64,000 nt of DNA from Dermabacteraceae bacterium TAE3-ERU27 (GTDB taxonomy: Bacteria; Actinomycetota; Actinomycetes; Actinomycetales; Dermabacteraceae). Positions 17,814-26,827 of this stretch are shown here, in pieces. The stretch spans positions 1 to 64,000 of the forward strand of contig JAHUUL010000001.1 in the NCBI GenBank assembly GCA_019218415.1. The letters are read 5' to 3'. A program made the position numbers and the translations under genes. The notes beneath the pieces were generated by a model. The model was not told where the DNA came from. It saw nothing but the letters and a program-made list of their open reading frames with translations, and made no database searches. Each line of letters begins with the position of its first letter. The stretch's first letter is position 1.

Positions 17814-19526
17814 TCAGGCGCTAAGCCCCTGCACTGCTGCGGCATCTGTGGCGGTCTGTTCCGCCGCGACCTGTCCGGCAACGTGCGCCCGGAACAGCTC
17901 GAGTTCTTCCTGCCGACGGGCGTCGTCCCAGCCGAGTTCTTCCGCAACCAGGTGCGAAACTTCCTCGGCGGCACCGGCACCGCGGTCGGACACTTCGTAG
18001 TTGAGGCGCATCCGGCGTTCCATGAGGTCCTCCAGGTGCAGCGCCCCCTCGTAGCGGGCCGCGTAGAGGGCCTCGGCCCGCAGGTAGCGCGGGGCCTGCG
18101 CCAGCGGCTTTCCCAGCTGCGCGTCCGCATCGATCATCTCCAGCAGCTGCGGCAGAAGCGAACCGTAGCGCATGATCAGGCGATCGAAACGTACCCGGTC
18201 GAAGCCGTAACGGGCCATGATTTCGTCGGCGCGCGCAGTAACCTCTCCCAGCCCCTGCGCGCCCAGAACGGGCAACGATTCGGTGAGGCAGGCGCGGTCG
18301 GCGAAGGTATCGCGGATGGCAAAATCAACCACGTCCTCCGCCATCACGCGGTAGGTCGTGTACTTGCCGCCGGCGATGGCCGACAGGCCCGGCTCGACCT
18401 CCATCACGGTGTGTTCGCGCGAAACCTTGGTGGAGGCCCCGGCATCCTTGCCGACGGGCTGCAGCAGGGGGCGCAGCCCGGCGTAGACGCCGATCACGTC
18501 GTCGCGGGTCAGCTTGCTGCTGAGGACGGCGTTCGCGTGGTCCAGGATGTAGTCGAGGTCCGCGCCGGTAGCGACCGGGCTTGCCACGTCTTCCTTCCAG
18601 GGGGTGTCTGTGGTGCCGATGATCCAGTATTCGTCCCACGGGATAACGAACAGAACGGACTTTTCGGTCTTGGTGATGATGCCGACCCCGGCCTCGGCGG
18701 GGATCTTGTCCTTGGCTACCGTCAGGTGCACGCCCTTGGAGGCGAGCACCTTCAGCCCCGCATCAGCCTCGGCCAGCTTCTGCTGTTCTTCCGTCCAGAC
18801 GCCACCGGCCAGGATGGTGCAGCGGGCGTAGATCGGGAATTCGTTGCCGCTCTCCTCGTCACGCACCCGCACGCCGACGACCCTGCCGCCCTCGTGCAGG
18901 TAACCGGTTACCCTGGTGTAGTTCGCGCAGGCCGCGCCGTGTTCGCGGGCGCTGCGCACCAGTACCTCGACGAAGCGGGCATCGTCCATCTGCGCGTCGT
19001 AGTATTCGAGCGCCCCCGCCATGGTGTCCAGGTCAAGCCCGGGGAACCGCTTGGCCAGGGTCTTCTTGGTGTGGTGGCGGTGCATCGGCACGGCGCGCTT
19101 CACGCCGGGGCGAATCGCCATCATGTCGTAGAGCATGACGCCGGAGCCGATGAAGGCGCGGTCAAAGACGGGGCGGGCGAACGGGAACACGAAGGAGATC
19201 GGCTTCACCATGTGCGGCGCGGTGCGGCGGATCAGCAGGTCGCGTTCCTTCAGCGCCTCGGCCACCAGCTTGAAGTCGAGCATTTCCAGGTAGCGCAAGC
19301 CACCGTGCATCAGCTTCGAGGAGCGGGAGGAGGTGCCGCAGGCCCAGTCGCGGGCCTCGACGATGCCGGTGCTCAGTCCACGCAGAGAGGCATCGAAAGC
19401 AGCCCCGGCGCCGGTCACGCCACCGCCCACTACCAGCACATCTAGCGGGCTCTCGGCGCTGGTCGCAGCGAGAGTTTCAAGATCCTGGTGACGGGTCTTG
19501 ACGGACAGGGTGGCTTTTTCCGACAC
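17814..19526 (-). CDS. glpD: Aerobic glycerol-3-phosphate dehydrogenase
   Basis: The 570-residue protein is a FAD-dependent sn-glycerol-3-phosphate dehydrogenase (DAO family). It passes electrons to the quinone pool and forms dihydroxyacetone phosphate. The Rossmann/FAD motif is LDVLVVGGGVTGAGAAFDAS (residues about 27-46), followed by GTSSRSSKLMHGGLRYLE, which is diagnostic for GlpD. A C-terminal GlpA/GlpD helical domain closes the protein. The GTG start follows GGAGGA. It is the first gene of glpDFK and divergent from a SorC-type regulator, whose likely operator lies about 100 bases upstream. Confidence 0.95.
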   Translation of the reverse strand: MSEKATLSVKTRHQDLETLAATSAESPLDVLVVGGGVTGAGAAFDASLRGLSTGIVEARDWACGTSSRSSKLMHGGLRYLEMLDFKLVAEALKERDLLIRRTAPHMVKPISFVFPFARPVFDRAFIGSGVMLYDMMAIRPGVKRAVPMHRHHTKKTLAKRFPGLDLDTMAGALEYYDAQMDDARFVEVLVRSAREHGAACANYTRVTGYLHEGGRVVGVRVRDEESGNEFPIYARCTILAGGVWTEEQQKLAEADAGLKVLASKGVHLTVAKDKIPAEAGVGIITKTEKSVLFVIPWDEYWIIGTTDTPWKEDVASPVATGADLDYILDHANAVLSSKLTRDDVIGVYAGLRPLLQPVGKDAGASTKVSREHTVMEVEPGLSAIAGGKYTTYRVMAEDVVDFAIRDTFADRACLTESLPVLGAQGLGEVTARADEIMARYGFDRVRFDRLIMRYGSLLPQLLEMIDADAQLGKPLAQAPRYLRAEALYAARYEGALHLEDLMERRMRLNYEVSDRGAGAAEEVSHLVAEELGWDDARRQEELELFRAHVAGQVAAEQTATDAAAVQGLSA

Positions 19527-19628
19527 GGTATTCCTCCTTCAACGGTGAAGCGGTCCACGGCGGGCACGTCGTCAGATCGCGGGACTTTCGTCCCATCGTG
19601 CAGGAGCCGCGAACAAAATGCTTCAATA

Positions 19629-19643
19629 TGAACATTCGTGCAA
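19629..19643. promoter_or_regulatory. Candidate SorC operator between glpD and its regulator
   Basis: TGAACATTCGTGCAA is an imperfect palindrome (TG-x-AC-N4-GT-x-CA). Its reverse strand begins TTGCACG, a heptamer also found upstream of ugpA and between pdxK and csbD. It lies just upstream of the regulator's putative -10. Confidence 0.5.
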
Positions 19644-19647
19644 CAAT
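19642..19647 (+). promoter_or_regulatory. Putative -10 box of the SorC-type regulator
   Basis: AACAAT lies 6 nt before the GTG at 19654. It is weaker than the usual TANNNT. It abuts the candidate operator, suggesting autoregulation. Confidence 0.35.
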
Positions 19648-19653
19648 TATGGC

Positions 19654-20628
19654 GTGGACAGCGCAAATAGGGACCAGAAAGCCTTTCAGGCTGCACAAAT
19701 GTATTACGAAGAAGGTGCGACGATGGAGGCGATTTCCTCCCGTTTACGCACCTCCCGCTCCACCGTATCCCGCCTTCTCACTCATGCCCGGGACCGTGGT
19801 CTGGTGACCATTTCGCTCTACCCGCCCCGGCTTTCTCCCGCGGTACTGGAGGCAGAAATACGTGAGCGCTTCGGGGTGTGCGCCAACGTGGTGCAGGTGA
19901 ACCCCGCCGCCAGCGAGCGCGAACGCATGAACCTGGTGGCGCAGGTGGCAGCGAAGCAGGTCGAGAAAATAACCCACCCGCAGACCGTCGTGGGAGTCGC
20001 CTGGGGAACCACCATGGCGGCGGTCGCGCGCCAACTAACCCCGAAGCCACCGCGCGGCATCAAAGTGGTGCAGCTCAACGGGGCCGTGAACACGGCGGGC
20101 GGCGGCATGGGCCACGCCTCCGCCGTGCTTTCCCAGTTTGGCCGCGCGCTGGAAGCTGAGGTGCACCACTTCGTGGTGCCCGCTTTCTTCGATCACGTAA
20201 ACACCCGGGAATGGCTCTGGCGGGAACGCTCCACGCTGCGGGTACTTGAGCTACAGGCCGAGGCTTCGCTGGCGATATTCGGCGCAGGCACGTTCTCTGC
20301 GGGCGTGCCCTCACAGGTGTATTCGTCCGGCTACCTGGAAAGCAGCGACATCGCCCGGCTGCGCGAACAGGGAGTGGTCGGGGACGTCTGCACGCGCTTC
20401 TTGCGCGAGGACGGAAGCTGGCAAGACATCGAGATGAACCGGCGCTGCTCGGGCCCCAGCCCGGCAGACCTCGCGCAGATACCCCGGCGGCTGCTGGTCG
20501 TGTCGGGCGTAGACAAGGCCGCCGCCCTGCGCGCGGCCCTGCATGCGGCAACCGCAACCGACCTGGTGGTGGACGATGCCACGGCGCAGGAAATGCTGGC
20601 GCGCGGCGGCGCGGAAGCGGGCCGCTAG
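19654..20628 (+). CDS. SorC/DeoR-family sugar-sensing transcriptional regulator
   Basis: The product is about 324 residues. It has an N-terminal HTH (FQAAQMYYEEGATMEAISSRLRTSRSTVSRLLTHAR) and a SorC/CggR sugar-binding domain (TVVGVAWGTTMAAVARQL; VVSGVDKAAALRAAL). This family binds phosphorylated sugars or polyols. The position, divergent from glpDFK, suggests control of glycerol catabolism with glycerol 3-phosphate or dihydroxyacetone phosphate as effector (inference). I prefer GTG 19654 over ATG 19618 because the longer form would put the operator inside the coding region and because family members have about 15 residues before YYEEG. Its stop codon shares CTAG with the stop of fdhD on the other strand. 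Confidence 0.85.
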   Translation: MDSANRDQKAFQAAQMYYEEGATMEAISSRLRTSRSTVSRLLTHARDRGLVTISLYPPRLSPAVLEAEIRERFGVCANVVQVNPAASERERMNLVAQVAAKQVEKITHPQTVVGVAWGTTMAAVARQLTPKPPRGIKVVQLNGAVNTAGGGMGHASAVLSQFGRALEAEVHHFVVPAFFDHVNTREWLWRERSTLRVLELQAEASLAIFGAGTFSAGVPSQVYSSGYLESSDIARLREQGVVGDVCTRFLREDGSWQDIEMNRRCSGPSPADLAQIPRRLLVVSGVDKAAALRAALHAATATDLVVDDATAQEMLARGGAEAGR

Positions 20629-21533
20629 GACTCGCTGGCGGAGAGGTCCAGCCGCTGCGGGTGGGTGTAGACGTTCATGCGGCCGTCGCCGGGGGCGTCT
20701 CCCCCGCGCTTCTTTGCCGAGTCTCCCTCGCCCGAAACGCGGGTGAACGCGCACACGCTCATGCCCACCCTCTCGGCCGTATCCAACGCGAGCGAGCTGG
20801 GGGCGGAGACGCACACCAGCAGGGGGATACCCGCCATGTAGGCCTTCTGCGTAATCTCGAAGCTGGCGCGGGAGGAAACGATCAGCATGTGTTCGCTCAG
20901 GGGCAGCAGATCCTCGGCGATGGCCCAGCCGATCACCTTGTCCACCGCGTTATGTCGGCCGACGTCCTCGCGCACCACCAGCACCTCCCCCGCGCGGTTC
21001 GCGAGCGCTGCTGCGTGTACGCCGCCGGTCTTAGAGAAAACCTGCTGGCCGGAGGAAATCTGGCTGACAGCGCGAAATATCGTGGCCGGGTCCACCCGCC
21101 AGTCGTCGGCAATCGGGAAGCGCCCCTTGGTGACCACGGCATCAATGCTGGCCTTCCCGCAGACGCCGCAGGCGGAAGTCTGGGTGAACTGGCGGATAGC
21201 CAGGGGCATGACCCGCGCATCGCGGGTCTTTACGTTCATTACGTTGTAGGTGTTGCGGGCGAAACCAGAATCGTCCTCCACCACAGCGCCGTCGCAGTAG
21301 CGGGCCTCCAACACGTCCTCGCGGCTACGGATCAGCCCCTCCGCGTGCAGAAAACCGTGCACCAGATCCACATCGTTCCCGGGGGTGCGCATCGTGAGGG
21401 TTAGCTCTTTGCCGTTCAGGCGGACGTCAAGCGGTTCCTCAACCGCCACCAGGTCCGGTTTTTCGGCGTGGTAGAGGCGGCCGTCCCGGATACGGACGGA
21501 AGTTATCTTGCGCGACTGCGTGATACGACCCAT
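20625..21533 (-). CDS. fdhD: Formate dehydrogenase accessory sulfurtransferase FdhD
   Basis: The 302-residue protein moves sulfur from a cysteine desulfurase to the bis-MGD cofactor of formate dehydrogenases. The key loop TSACGVCGKASID carries the two conserved cysteines. The N-terminal AVEEPLDVRLNGK and the C-terminal SRASFEITQKAYMAGIP are characteristic. TAGGGT lies 7 nt upstream of the ATG. The expected client is the FdhF-like enzyme at 6472-8790. Its final stop overlaps the SorC gene stop by 3 bases. A hairpin separates it from the upstream ugp operon, so it has its own promoter. Confidence 0.94.
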   Translation of the reverse strand: MGRITQSRKITSVRIRDGRLYHAEKPDLVAVEEPLDVRLNGKELTLTMRTPGNDVDLVHGFLHAEGLIRSREDVLEARYCDGAVVEDDSGFARNTYNVMNVKTRDARVMPLAIRQFTQTSACGVCGKASIDAVVTKGRFPIADDWRVDPATIFRAVSQISSGQQVFSKTGGVHAAALANRAGEVLVVREDVGRHNAVDKVIGWAIAEDLLPLSEHMLIVSSRASFEITQKAYMAGIPLLVCVSAPSSLALDTAERVGMSVCAFTRVSGEGDSAKKRGGDAPGDGRMNVYTHPQRLDLSASES

Positions 21534-21540
21534 GTAAACA

Positions 21541-21546
21541 ACCCTA
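21541..21546 (-). promoter_or_regulatory. Putative -10 box of fdhD
   Basis: TAGGGT reading leftward, 7 nt before the ATG at 21533. It is embedded at the foot of the ugp terminator hairpin. Confidence 0.5.
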
Positions 21547-21547
21547 T

Positions 21548-21589
21548 GCCCGTGCGCCGCCCAACGCGAAGTCGGGCGGGCACACGGGC
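21548..21589 (-). terminator. Hairpin after the ugp-like operon
   Basis: GCCCGTG (21548-21554) pairs with CACGGGC (21583-21589), and CCGCCC (21557-21562) with GGGCGG (21574-21579). The hairpin is strong but has no clear U-tract. Confidence 0.55.
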
Positions 21590-21596
21590 AAGAGGA

Positions 21597-22706
21597 TTAT
21601 GCGCGCGGCAGCGCCGAGCCCGTACGCGGATCGAACCAGCGCACGTCTTCCAGGTTGGGCTGCACCGTCAGGGTCTCCTCCGGACGGGTGCTGACGCGGC
21701 GGTCCAGGCGCACCACTATCAGCGGGGCGGCGGTAGAAACGCTGGCGTGCAGGCCGACGGGATGACAGTAGGCGAACGATTCGGAACCGAGCGCCTCTAC
21801 CTGCTGCACCTGCAGCGCAATCGCGCCGTCGGTGCCGGGGGCGCACAGCTCCCACTCCTCGGAGCGGATACCCGCCACGATCTCGCCTCCGGTGAGGGAA
21901 TTGAGGGCCGCACGCGGCACCTCCAGTTCCACGCCGGGGGCCAGCACCGCGCGATCACCGCTGACAGGCGCGGTCAGCAAGTTCATCGCCGGGGAGCCCA
22001 TAAAGGTGGCCACGAACAGGTTGACCGGGTTCAGGTACAGCTCCTCCGGGGTCGCCACCTGCTGCAGCACGCCGTCGGAAAGCACCGCCACCCGGTGCCC
22101 CATCGTCATGGCCTCCACCTGATCGTGGGTGACGTAGACGGTGGTGGTGCCGAGCCTGCGCTGCAGGGCCGCGATCTCCGCCCTGGTGGAAACGCGCAGT
22201 TTCGCATCCAGGTTAGAGAGCGGTTCGTCCATGCAGAACACGGCGGGCCGGCGCACGATGGCGCGCCCCATGGCCACACGTTGGCGCTGACCTCCCGAGA
22301 GGGCCTTCGGTTTGCGTTCCAGCAGTCCGTCCAGGTGCAGGATCCGGGCCGCCTCGGTGACGCGGGCGTGGATCTCTGCACGGGGGGTACCGATGTTACG
22401 CAGCGCGAACCCCATGTTTTCGCGCACGGTCATGTTCGGGTAGAGGGCGTAGCTCTGGAAAACCATCGCTACGTCCCTGTCCTTGGGGGAAACGTGCGAA
22501 ACGTCCCTCTCCCCGATCAAGATCCGCCCGTCGGTCACCTTTTCCAGCCCCGCCAGCATCCGCAGCGCGGTGGATTTGCCGCTGCCGGACGGGCCGACCA
22601 GCACCAAAAACTCACCGTCGGACACGTGCAGATCAAGCCCGGACACCGCCGGTTTGGAACTGCCGGGGTAGGTGAGGGTAGCCCCCTCGTAGGTCACTGC
22701 CGCCAT
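21597..22706 (-). CDS. ugpC: ABC sugar importer ATPase (UgpC/MsiK type)
   Basis: The 369-residue protein is a CUT1 ATPase. It has Walker A GPSGSGKST (about 38-46), Q-loop MVFQSYALYPNMTV, signature LSGGQRQRVAMGRAI, Walker B VFCMDEPLSNLDAKLR and the H-loop VTHDQ. A C-terminal OB-fold regulatory domain follows (about 240-369). Such ATPases often serve several importers, as MsiK does in Streptomyces. It starts 3 bases after the binding-protein stop. It probably energises this Ugp-like system and perhaps the ATPase-less importer at 10.8-13.9 kb. The name ugpC rests on context. Confidence 0.85.
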   Translation of the reverse strand: MAAVTYEGATLTYPGSSKPAVSGLDLHVSDGEFLVLVGPSGSGKSTALRMLAGLEKVTDGRILIGERDVSHVSPKDRDVAMVFQSYALYPNMTVRENMGFALRNIGTPRAEIHARVTEAARILHLDGLLERKPKALSGGQRQRVAMGRAIVRRPAVFCMDEPLSNLDAKLRVSTRAEIAALQRRLGTTTVYVTHDQVEAMTMGHRVAVLSDGVLQQVATPEELYLNPVNLFVATFMGSPAMNLLTAPVSGDRAVLAPGVELEVPRAALNSLTGGEIVAGIRSEEWELCAPGTDGAIALQVQQVEALGSESFAYCHPVGLHASVSTAAPLIVVRLDRRVSTRPEETLTVQPNLEDVRWFDPRTGSALPRA

Positions 22707-22709
22707 GTT

Positions 22710-24005
22710 TTACTTAGCCTTCTTTTCCAGTACCGCGAGCTTCGGCTCCATCCAGGTCTGGAGCTGCCCGAACACCTCGGTGGCGCTCTGTCCCTGCACG
22801 ATCTTGTCGAGCGCGCCGCCGATCTGCTTGCCGCCACCGGCAACGAACACGCGGGCCGCATCCTGCGGCTTCGTAAACGGCAGCTGCTCGAGCGCGGTCT
22901 TGGCCTGCGGCACCTCGGTCAGGTACTGCTTGATCGAGTCGGATTCGAGGGCCGACGTGCGCACCGGCATGTAACCGGTGCCGCGCGCGAAGGTGCTCGT
23001 CGATTCGGTGTTGGTCAGGAACTCGATCGCCTTGAGCGCTTTGACCTTACGTTCCTCGGAGATACCGGCCGGGATCGCCAGCCCCGCGCCACCGGTCGGG
23101 CAGGATTCGCCCTTCGGGCCGGGCATGAATGCGGTGCCCAGCTCGAACTTGCCGTTGGTAGCCTCCAGCAGGCCCTTGAGGGAGCCGGTGGACTGCGCGG
23201 TGGCGGCGGCCTGGCCTGCGGCGAACACCGGGCCGGGATCGTTGGTGACGTCAAACAGGCCCGACTTCTTAAACTCCTGCAGGAACTCCGCGGCGTGCAG
23301 GGTCTTCGGGTCGTTGAAGGTCGGGGTGAACCCCTTGGACATGGCGCCGCCGAACGACCACACCACGCCCTGGAAGATCCAGTCCAGGTAGTTAGCGCCG
23401 TTCGCGGTCACAACGCCCAGGTCAACTCCCGCCTTGGACTTGAGCACACCGGCCCATTCCCGCATTTCGTCCCAGGACTCGGGGCCGCGATCGGGCAGAC
23501 CGGCCTTCTGCCACAGGTCCTTGTTGTAGTAGAACAGCGGGGTGGAACGGGAGTAGGGCAGGGCGTAGTGCTTGCCGTTGTAGTCGTAATCGGCGTAGAG
23601 GGGCTTGACGTAGTCGTCCGCGTTCACGCCGGCCTTCTGGTAAACGTCCTCCAGCGGGGTGAGCTGGCCGTTAAGCGCGAAGTTGAACCAGGTGGTATCG
23701 GAAACCACCACGATGTCGGGAAGCTGACCACCGGAAAGCGCGGCGTTGAATTTCTGCGCTACCTCTTCGTAATCCTTGCCGCCGTCGATCAGCTGCACCT
23801 TGACGCCGTCGGACTGCTTCTCGAAGCCCGCGATCAGCTCCTGCTCGAGAGCCTTGGAGGTGCCGGGGTGGTTCGACCAGAACTGCAGGGTGCTGTCGTC
23901 GGAACCTCCGCCGGAGGTGCTGCCGCCGGTGCCTGCGCAGCCCGCGAGGGTGAGGGAGAGCGCTCCCATGCCCAGCAGGGCGCGACGGGAAACGGGACGG
24001 GTCAT
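22710..24005 (-). CDS. ugpB: ABC substrate-binding lipoprotein, UgpB-like (glycerol-3-phosphate?)
   Basis: The 431-residue protein has a twin-Arg-like signal (MTRPVSRRALLGMG) and lipobox Cys23 (TLAGC). Its core resembles UgpB: LPYSRSTPLFYYNKDLW and the CPTGGAGLAIP segment match the region that contacts the phosphodiester or glycerol phosphate in that family. AAGGAG precedes the ATG. The gene lies next to glycerol catabolic genes and has its own ATPase. Glycerol 3-phosphate or glycerophosphodiesters are therefore the likely ligands, but another sugar cannot be excluded. Confidence 0.75.
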   Translation of the reverse strand: MTRPVSRRALLGMGALSLTLAGCAGTGGSTSGGGSDDSTLQFWSNHPGTSKALEQELIAGFEKQSDGVKVQLIDGGKDYEEVAQKFNAALSGGQLPDIVVVSDTTWFNFALNGQLTPLEDVYQKAGVNADDYVKPLYADYDYNGKHYALPYSRSTPLFYYNKDLWQKAGLPDRGPESWDEMREWAGVLKSKAGVDLGVVTANGANYLDWIFQGVVWSFGGAMSKGFTPTFNDPKTLHAAEFLQEFKKSGLFDVTNDPGPVFAAGQAAATAQSTGSLKGLLEATNGKFELGTAFMPGPKGESCPTGGAGLAIPAGISEERKVKALKAIEFLTNTESTSTFARGTGYMPVRTSALESDSIKQYLTEVPQAKTALEQLPFTKPQDAARVFVAGGGKQIGGALDKIVQGQSATEVFGQLQTWMEPKLAVLEKKAK

Positions 24006-24041
24006 TTTTGTTCTCCTTGTATATGAGAGGAAGGGAAGTCC

Positions 24042-24863
24042 TTAGCCTTTGACAGCCCCGGAAGTGAGGCCCTTAATCATGGGTTTTTGCAGGATCAGGA
24101 ACACGATCAAAACCGGCAGCATGGTGACGAGCGTGCCCGCCATGACGGGTCCCCAGTTGGAGAGCCCCTCGTTGTTTTGCAGCAGGGTCAGACCGATCGG
24201 GAGAGGCGCGGTGTCGGCCTGGTCGGACATCAGGAACGGCCACAGGTACTCGTTCCATTCGTTGACCAGGGTGATTAACACGAACGCCACCAGGGTGGGC
24301 CAGCTCATCGGCAGGACCACCCGCAAAAGCAGGGTGGCGGGGCTGGCCGCGTCCATCCGGGCCGCCTCGATCACCTCGCTGGGCAGGCTTAGGAAGTGGT
24401 TACGCATCAGGAAGGTGCCGAACGCGACACCGGCCAGCGGCACGATGATGCCGATGAAAGTGTTGCGCCAACCGAGCTGTGCAACCAGCGCGTAGTTGGA
24501 GATCACCGTGACCTGGTTCGGGATCAACAGGGCCGCCACGATCACCATGAAAACGATGTTTTTAACCTTGCGGGGTACCTCGGAAAACACCAGAGCGTAG
24601 GCGCTCAGCACACCCAGCACCACCTTGATGGCGGTCAGGCTGCCCGCGATGATCAGGGAATTGCGCAGGTAGGTGGCGAAAGGCACCCGCTCGAAGAGCT
24701 CGTTGTAGTTATCCAGCGTCACGGGATCGGGAACCCAGGTGACGGGGATCGTGTAGATGTCGGGCTTGGTCTTTAGGCTTGCCACGAGTATCCACAGCAG
24801 CGGTAGCCCCACCACCAGGGAGGCGACGATCAGGCCGGTGTAGCCGATGATTTTACGTAGCAT
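24042..24863 (-). CDS. ugpE: ABC importer permease, UgpE/MalG-like
   Basis: The 273-residue protein has six membrane helices and an EAA loop (LPSEVIEAARMDAASPATLLLRVVLPMSWP). The start ATG overlaps the upstream permease stop as TAATG, indicating coupled translation. It is the second permease of the Ugp-like operon, followed 36 bases later by the binding protein. Confidence 0.8.
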   Translation of the reverse strand: MLRKIIGYTGLIVASLVVGLPLLWILVASLKTKPDIYTIPVTWVPDPVTLDNYNELFERVPFATYLRNSLIIAGSLTAIKVVLGVLSAYALVFSEVPRKVKNIVFMVIVAALLIPNQVTVISNYALVAQLGWRNTFIGIIVPLAGVAFGTFLMRNHFLSLPSEVIEAARMDAASPATLLLRVVLPMSWPTLVAFVLITLVNEWNEYLWPFLMSDQADTAPLPIGLTLLQNNEGLSNWGPVMAGTLVTMLPVLIVFLILQKPMIKGLTSGAVKG

Positions 24864-25762
24864 TAGGCACCCGCCCCGTCCCTGTCCATGACCCGCACCT
24901 GGATGACGGTGATCACGAGCAGCACCAGGAACATGATGGTGGCTACCGTGGCCCCGTACCCGGCACGCTGGTTGACGAAAGTTTCCTGGTAGACCTGGTA
25001 GATCATGGTGGTCGTGCCCGTATTTTGCGGGCCGCCCCGGGTCATCACGTTGATCATGTCGAACACCTGCAGGGAGCCGAGCATGACGGTGATGGAAAGG
25101 AAGAAAGTGGTGGGCCTCAGTTGCGGCAGCGTGATCTTAGTGAACTTAGTCCAGGTGGAGGCCGAGTCGATGGCCGCCGCCTCGTAGAGATCCTGGCGCA
25201 CTCCCTGCAGGGCGGCCAGGTAGATTACGAAGCTGTAGCCGACGTTCTTCCAGATGTAGGTCACCGTGAGCATGAACAGGGCCCAGCCGGGCTTTTCGTA
25301 AAAGTCGGGCGACTCGATACCGACCTTGCCGAGCAGGTCCTGGATCATGCCGAATGTCGGATCGAAAAGGAACTGGAAGGCGATGCCGACCGCCGCGCCC
25401 GAAAGCACGAACGGGGCGAAGATCGCGGAACGCACCGCGTTGCGGCCCTTTAGTTTCTGATCCAACAGGATCGCCAGCGCCAGGCCCAGCAGCATGCAGC
25501 CAACTACCGCACAGACGGTGAAGATGACCGTGTTGCCGACTATCTGCCAGCTATCCGGGCGGCTCCACCATTCCCTGTAGTTAGCCGTCCCGATGAATTC
25601 GGAATTAGCGGAAGAAATGTTCCAGTCGAAGAAGGAAAGGCGGATGTCGTCCAGCAGCGGACGGTAGGTAAACACCGTTAGTAGTGCCAGGTTGGGCAGC
25701 AACAGCAGGAGGAAAAACCCCCAGTGCCGCAGCCGGGTTAACGCTGTGTTCGTTGAACTCAC
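24863..25762 (-). CDS. ugpA: ABC importer permease, UgpA/MalF-like
   Basis: The 299-residue CUT1 permease has six hydrophobic segments and the coupling loop QDLYEAAAIDSASTWTKFTKITLPQL. It is the first gene of the operon. The GTG start at 25762 has no ribosome site, but TAGGTT lies 7 nt upstream. A 10-bp palindrome (ACCTATAGGT, 25771-25780) overlaps that box, and a TTGCACG-type motif lies at 25808-25822. Confidence 0.82.
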   Translation of the reverse strand: MSSTNTALTRLRHWGFFLLLLLPNLALLTVFTYRPLLDDIRLSFFDWNISSANSEFIGTANYREWWSRPDSWQIVGNTVIFTVCAVVGCMLLGLALAILLDQKLKGRNAVRSAIFAPFVLSGAAVGIAFQFLFDPTFGMIQDLLGKVGIESPDFYEKPGWALFMLTVTYIWKNVGYSFVIYLAALQGVRQDLYEAAAIDSASTWTKFTKITLPQLRPTTFFLSITVMLGSLQVFDMINVMTRGGPQNTGTTTMIYQVYQETFVNQRAGYGATVATIMFLVLLVITVIQVRVMDRDGAGA

Positions 25763-25769
25763 GAAGTCG

Positions 25770-25780
25770 AACCTATAGGT
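25770..25780 (-). promoter_or_regulatory. ugpA -10 box and overlapping palindrome
   Basis: TAGGTT (reading leftward, 25775-25770) is 7 nt before the GTG. ACCTATAGGT at 25771-25780 is a perfect palindrome over it, a possible operator. Confidence 0.5.
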
Positions 25781-25807
25781 CTCTAGTTAACCGGCGGGGA
25801 GGCCCAG

Positions 25808-25822
25808 GTTACGAACGTGCAA
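25808..25822. promoter_or_regulatory. TTGCACG-type motif upstream of ugpA
   Basis: On the reverse strand this reads TTGCACGTTCGTAAC. It shares its first seven bases and a following GT with the sites at 19629-19643 and 26828-26842. Confidence 0.4.
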
Positions 25823-25882
25823 ACACACCGTGCCATATCTGGGCCGGCATCCTCGCCGCGTAATTTATCTGGTCTGGTTAGC

Positions 25883-25920
25883 GGTGGGCGGGTGCCGGAA
25901 AATCCGACACCCGCCCCACC
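25883..25920 (-). terminator. Terminator hairpin after pdxK
   Basis: GGTGGGCGGGTG (25883-25894) pairs with the segment 25908-25920 with one bulged base. An inner CGG/CCG pair flanks AAAAT. It starts 10 bases after the pdxK stop. Confidence 0.6.
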
Positions 25921-25929
25921 TAAAAAGTC

Positions 25930-26727
25930 TTAGCCGCGGTATTCGCCCTGGTAAACCTCGTCAAACGGGGTGTGGGGGGTGACGCGGTTTGCAATCGCGG
26001 AGGTCACGACGCGCTTGGCTACCGCCACGGCATCGCGCACGCTTGCGCCCTTGGCCAGCTCGGCGGTGATTGCCGCAGCCAGGGTGCAGCCCGCACCGGA
26101 AACGTAGCGTTCGCCGATCTTGGGGCTGGCGTATTCGGTGTATTCCTCACCGTCGTAGAGAACGTCGATCGCCTGATCGCCGGGCAGGACCGCGCCGCCC
26201 TTGGCTACCACTGCGGCGCCGGAACGCTCGTGGATTACCTTTGCCGCCTCCTTGAGGGAGTCGAGGTCGGTCACCTCAACGCCGGAAAGGGCGGAAGCCT
26301 CGAACACGTTCGGGGTGATAACGGTGGCGTACGGCAGCACCTTTTCCTTCAGCGCGTTATCGGTGTCGAGCGCGGCGCCCGCCTCCTGGCCCTTGCAGAT
26401 CAGCACGGGGTCAACCACAACGTTCTTGAAGTTACCCGCTTTAAGCGCCTCGGCCACCGTCTCAATCGTGGCGGGGGTGCCGAGCATACCGATCTTCACC
26501 GTATCGATATCGTGCACCGCGGTGGCGGCCTCGATCTGATCGGCGATCACCTGCGGCTCGACCGGCACGAAGCGGTGACCCCAATCGTTCTTCGGATCGA
26601 AGGAAACGATGCAGGTGAGCGCGGTGGCACCGAAGGTACCGAGCTGCTGGAAAGTCTTAATGTCGGTCTGCGCACCGGCTCCGCCGCTCGCTTCCGAGCC
26701 GGCGATAGACAAAGCAACGTTAACCAT
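25930..26727 (-). CDS. pdxK: Pyridoxal/pyridoxine kinase of the ThiD-like (PdxK) type
   Basis: The 265-residue ribokinase-fold enzyme phosphorylates B6 vitamers (and in the ThiD relatives HMP). SIAGSEASGGAGAQTDIKTFQ is the substrate-binding start. VVDPVLICKG, ATVITPNVFEASALSG and the catalytic GAGCTLAAAITAELAKG match the Gram-positive PdxK subgroup closely, including a VSFDPKNDWGH segment that resembles Bacillus PdxK rather than classical ThiD. AAAGGGAGA precedes the ATG. It is a single-gene unit ending in a hairpin. The alternative call is thiD. Confidence 0.82.
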   Translation of the reverse strand: MVNVALSIAGSEASGGAGAQTDIKTFQQLGTFGATALTCIVSFDPKNDWGHRFVPVEPQVIADQIEAATAVHDIDTVKIGMLGTPATIETVAEALKAGNFKNVVVDPVLICKGQEAGAALDTDNALKEKVLPYATVITPNVFEASALSGVEVTDLDSLKEAAKVIHERSGAAVVAKGGAVLPGDQAIDVLYDGEEYTEYASPKIGERYVSGAGCTLAAAITAELAKGASVRDAVAVAKRVVTSAIANRVTPHTPFDEVYQGEYRG

Positions 26728-26827
26728 GGGGTCTCCCTTTAGCGCTATGGGTTAGGACCTCCATGTTAGACGGTTAGAGCCGCTTACCCGCAGGTCGCGT
26801 GGCCCGGTGAACGCTGAGAGCGAAACA

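Noticed and set aside
21468-24026. 852-residue open frame across fdhD, ugpC and ugpB on the + strand
   Set aside because: It runs antisense to three well-supported genes and reads as a low-complexity Gly/Arg/His product, typical of high-GC shadows.
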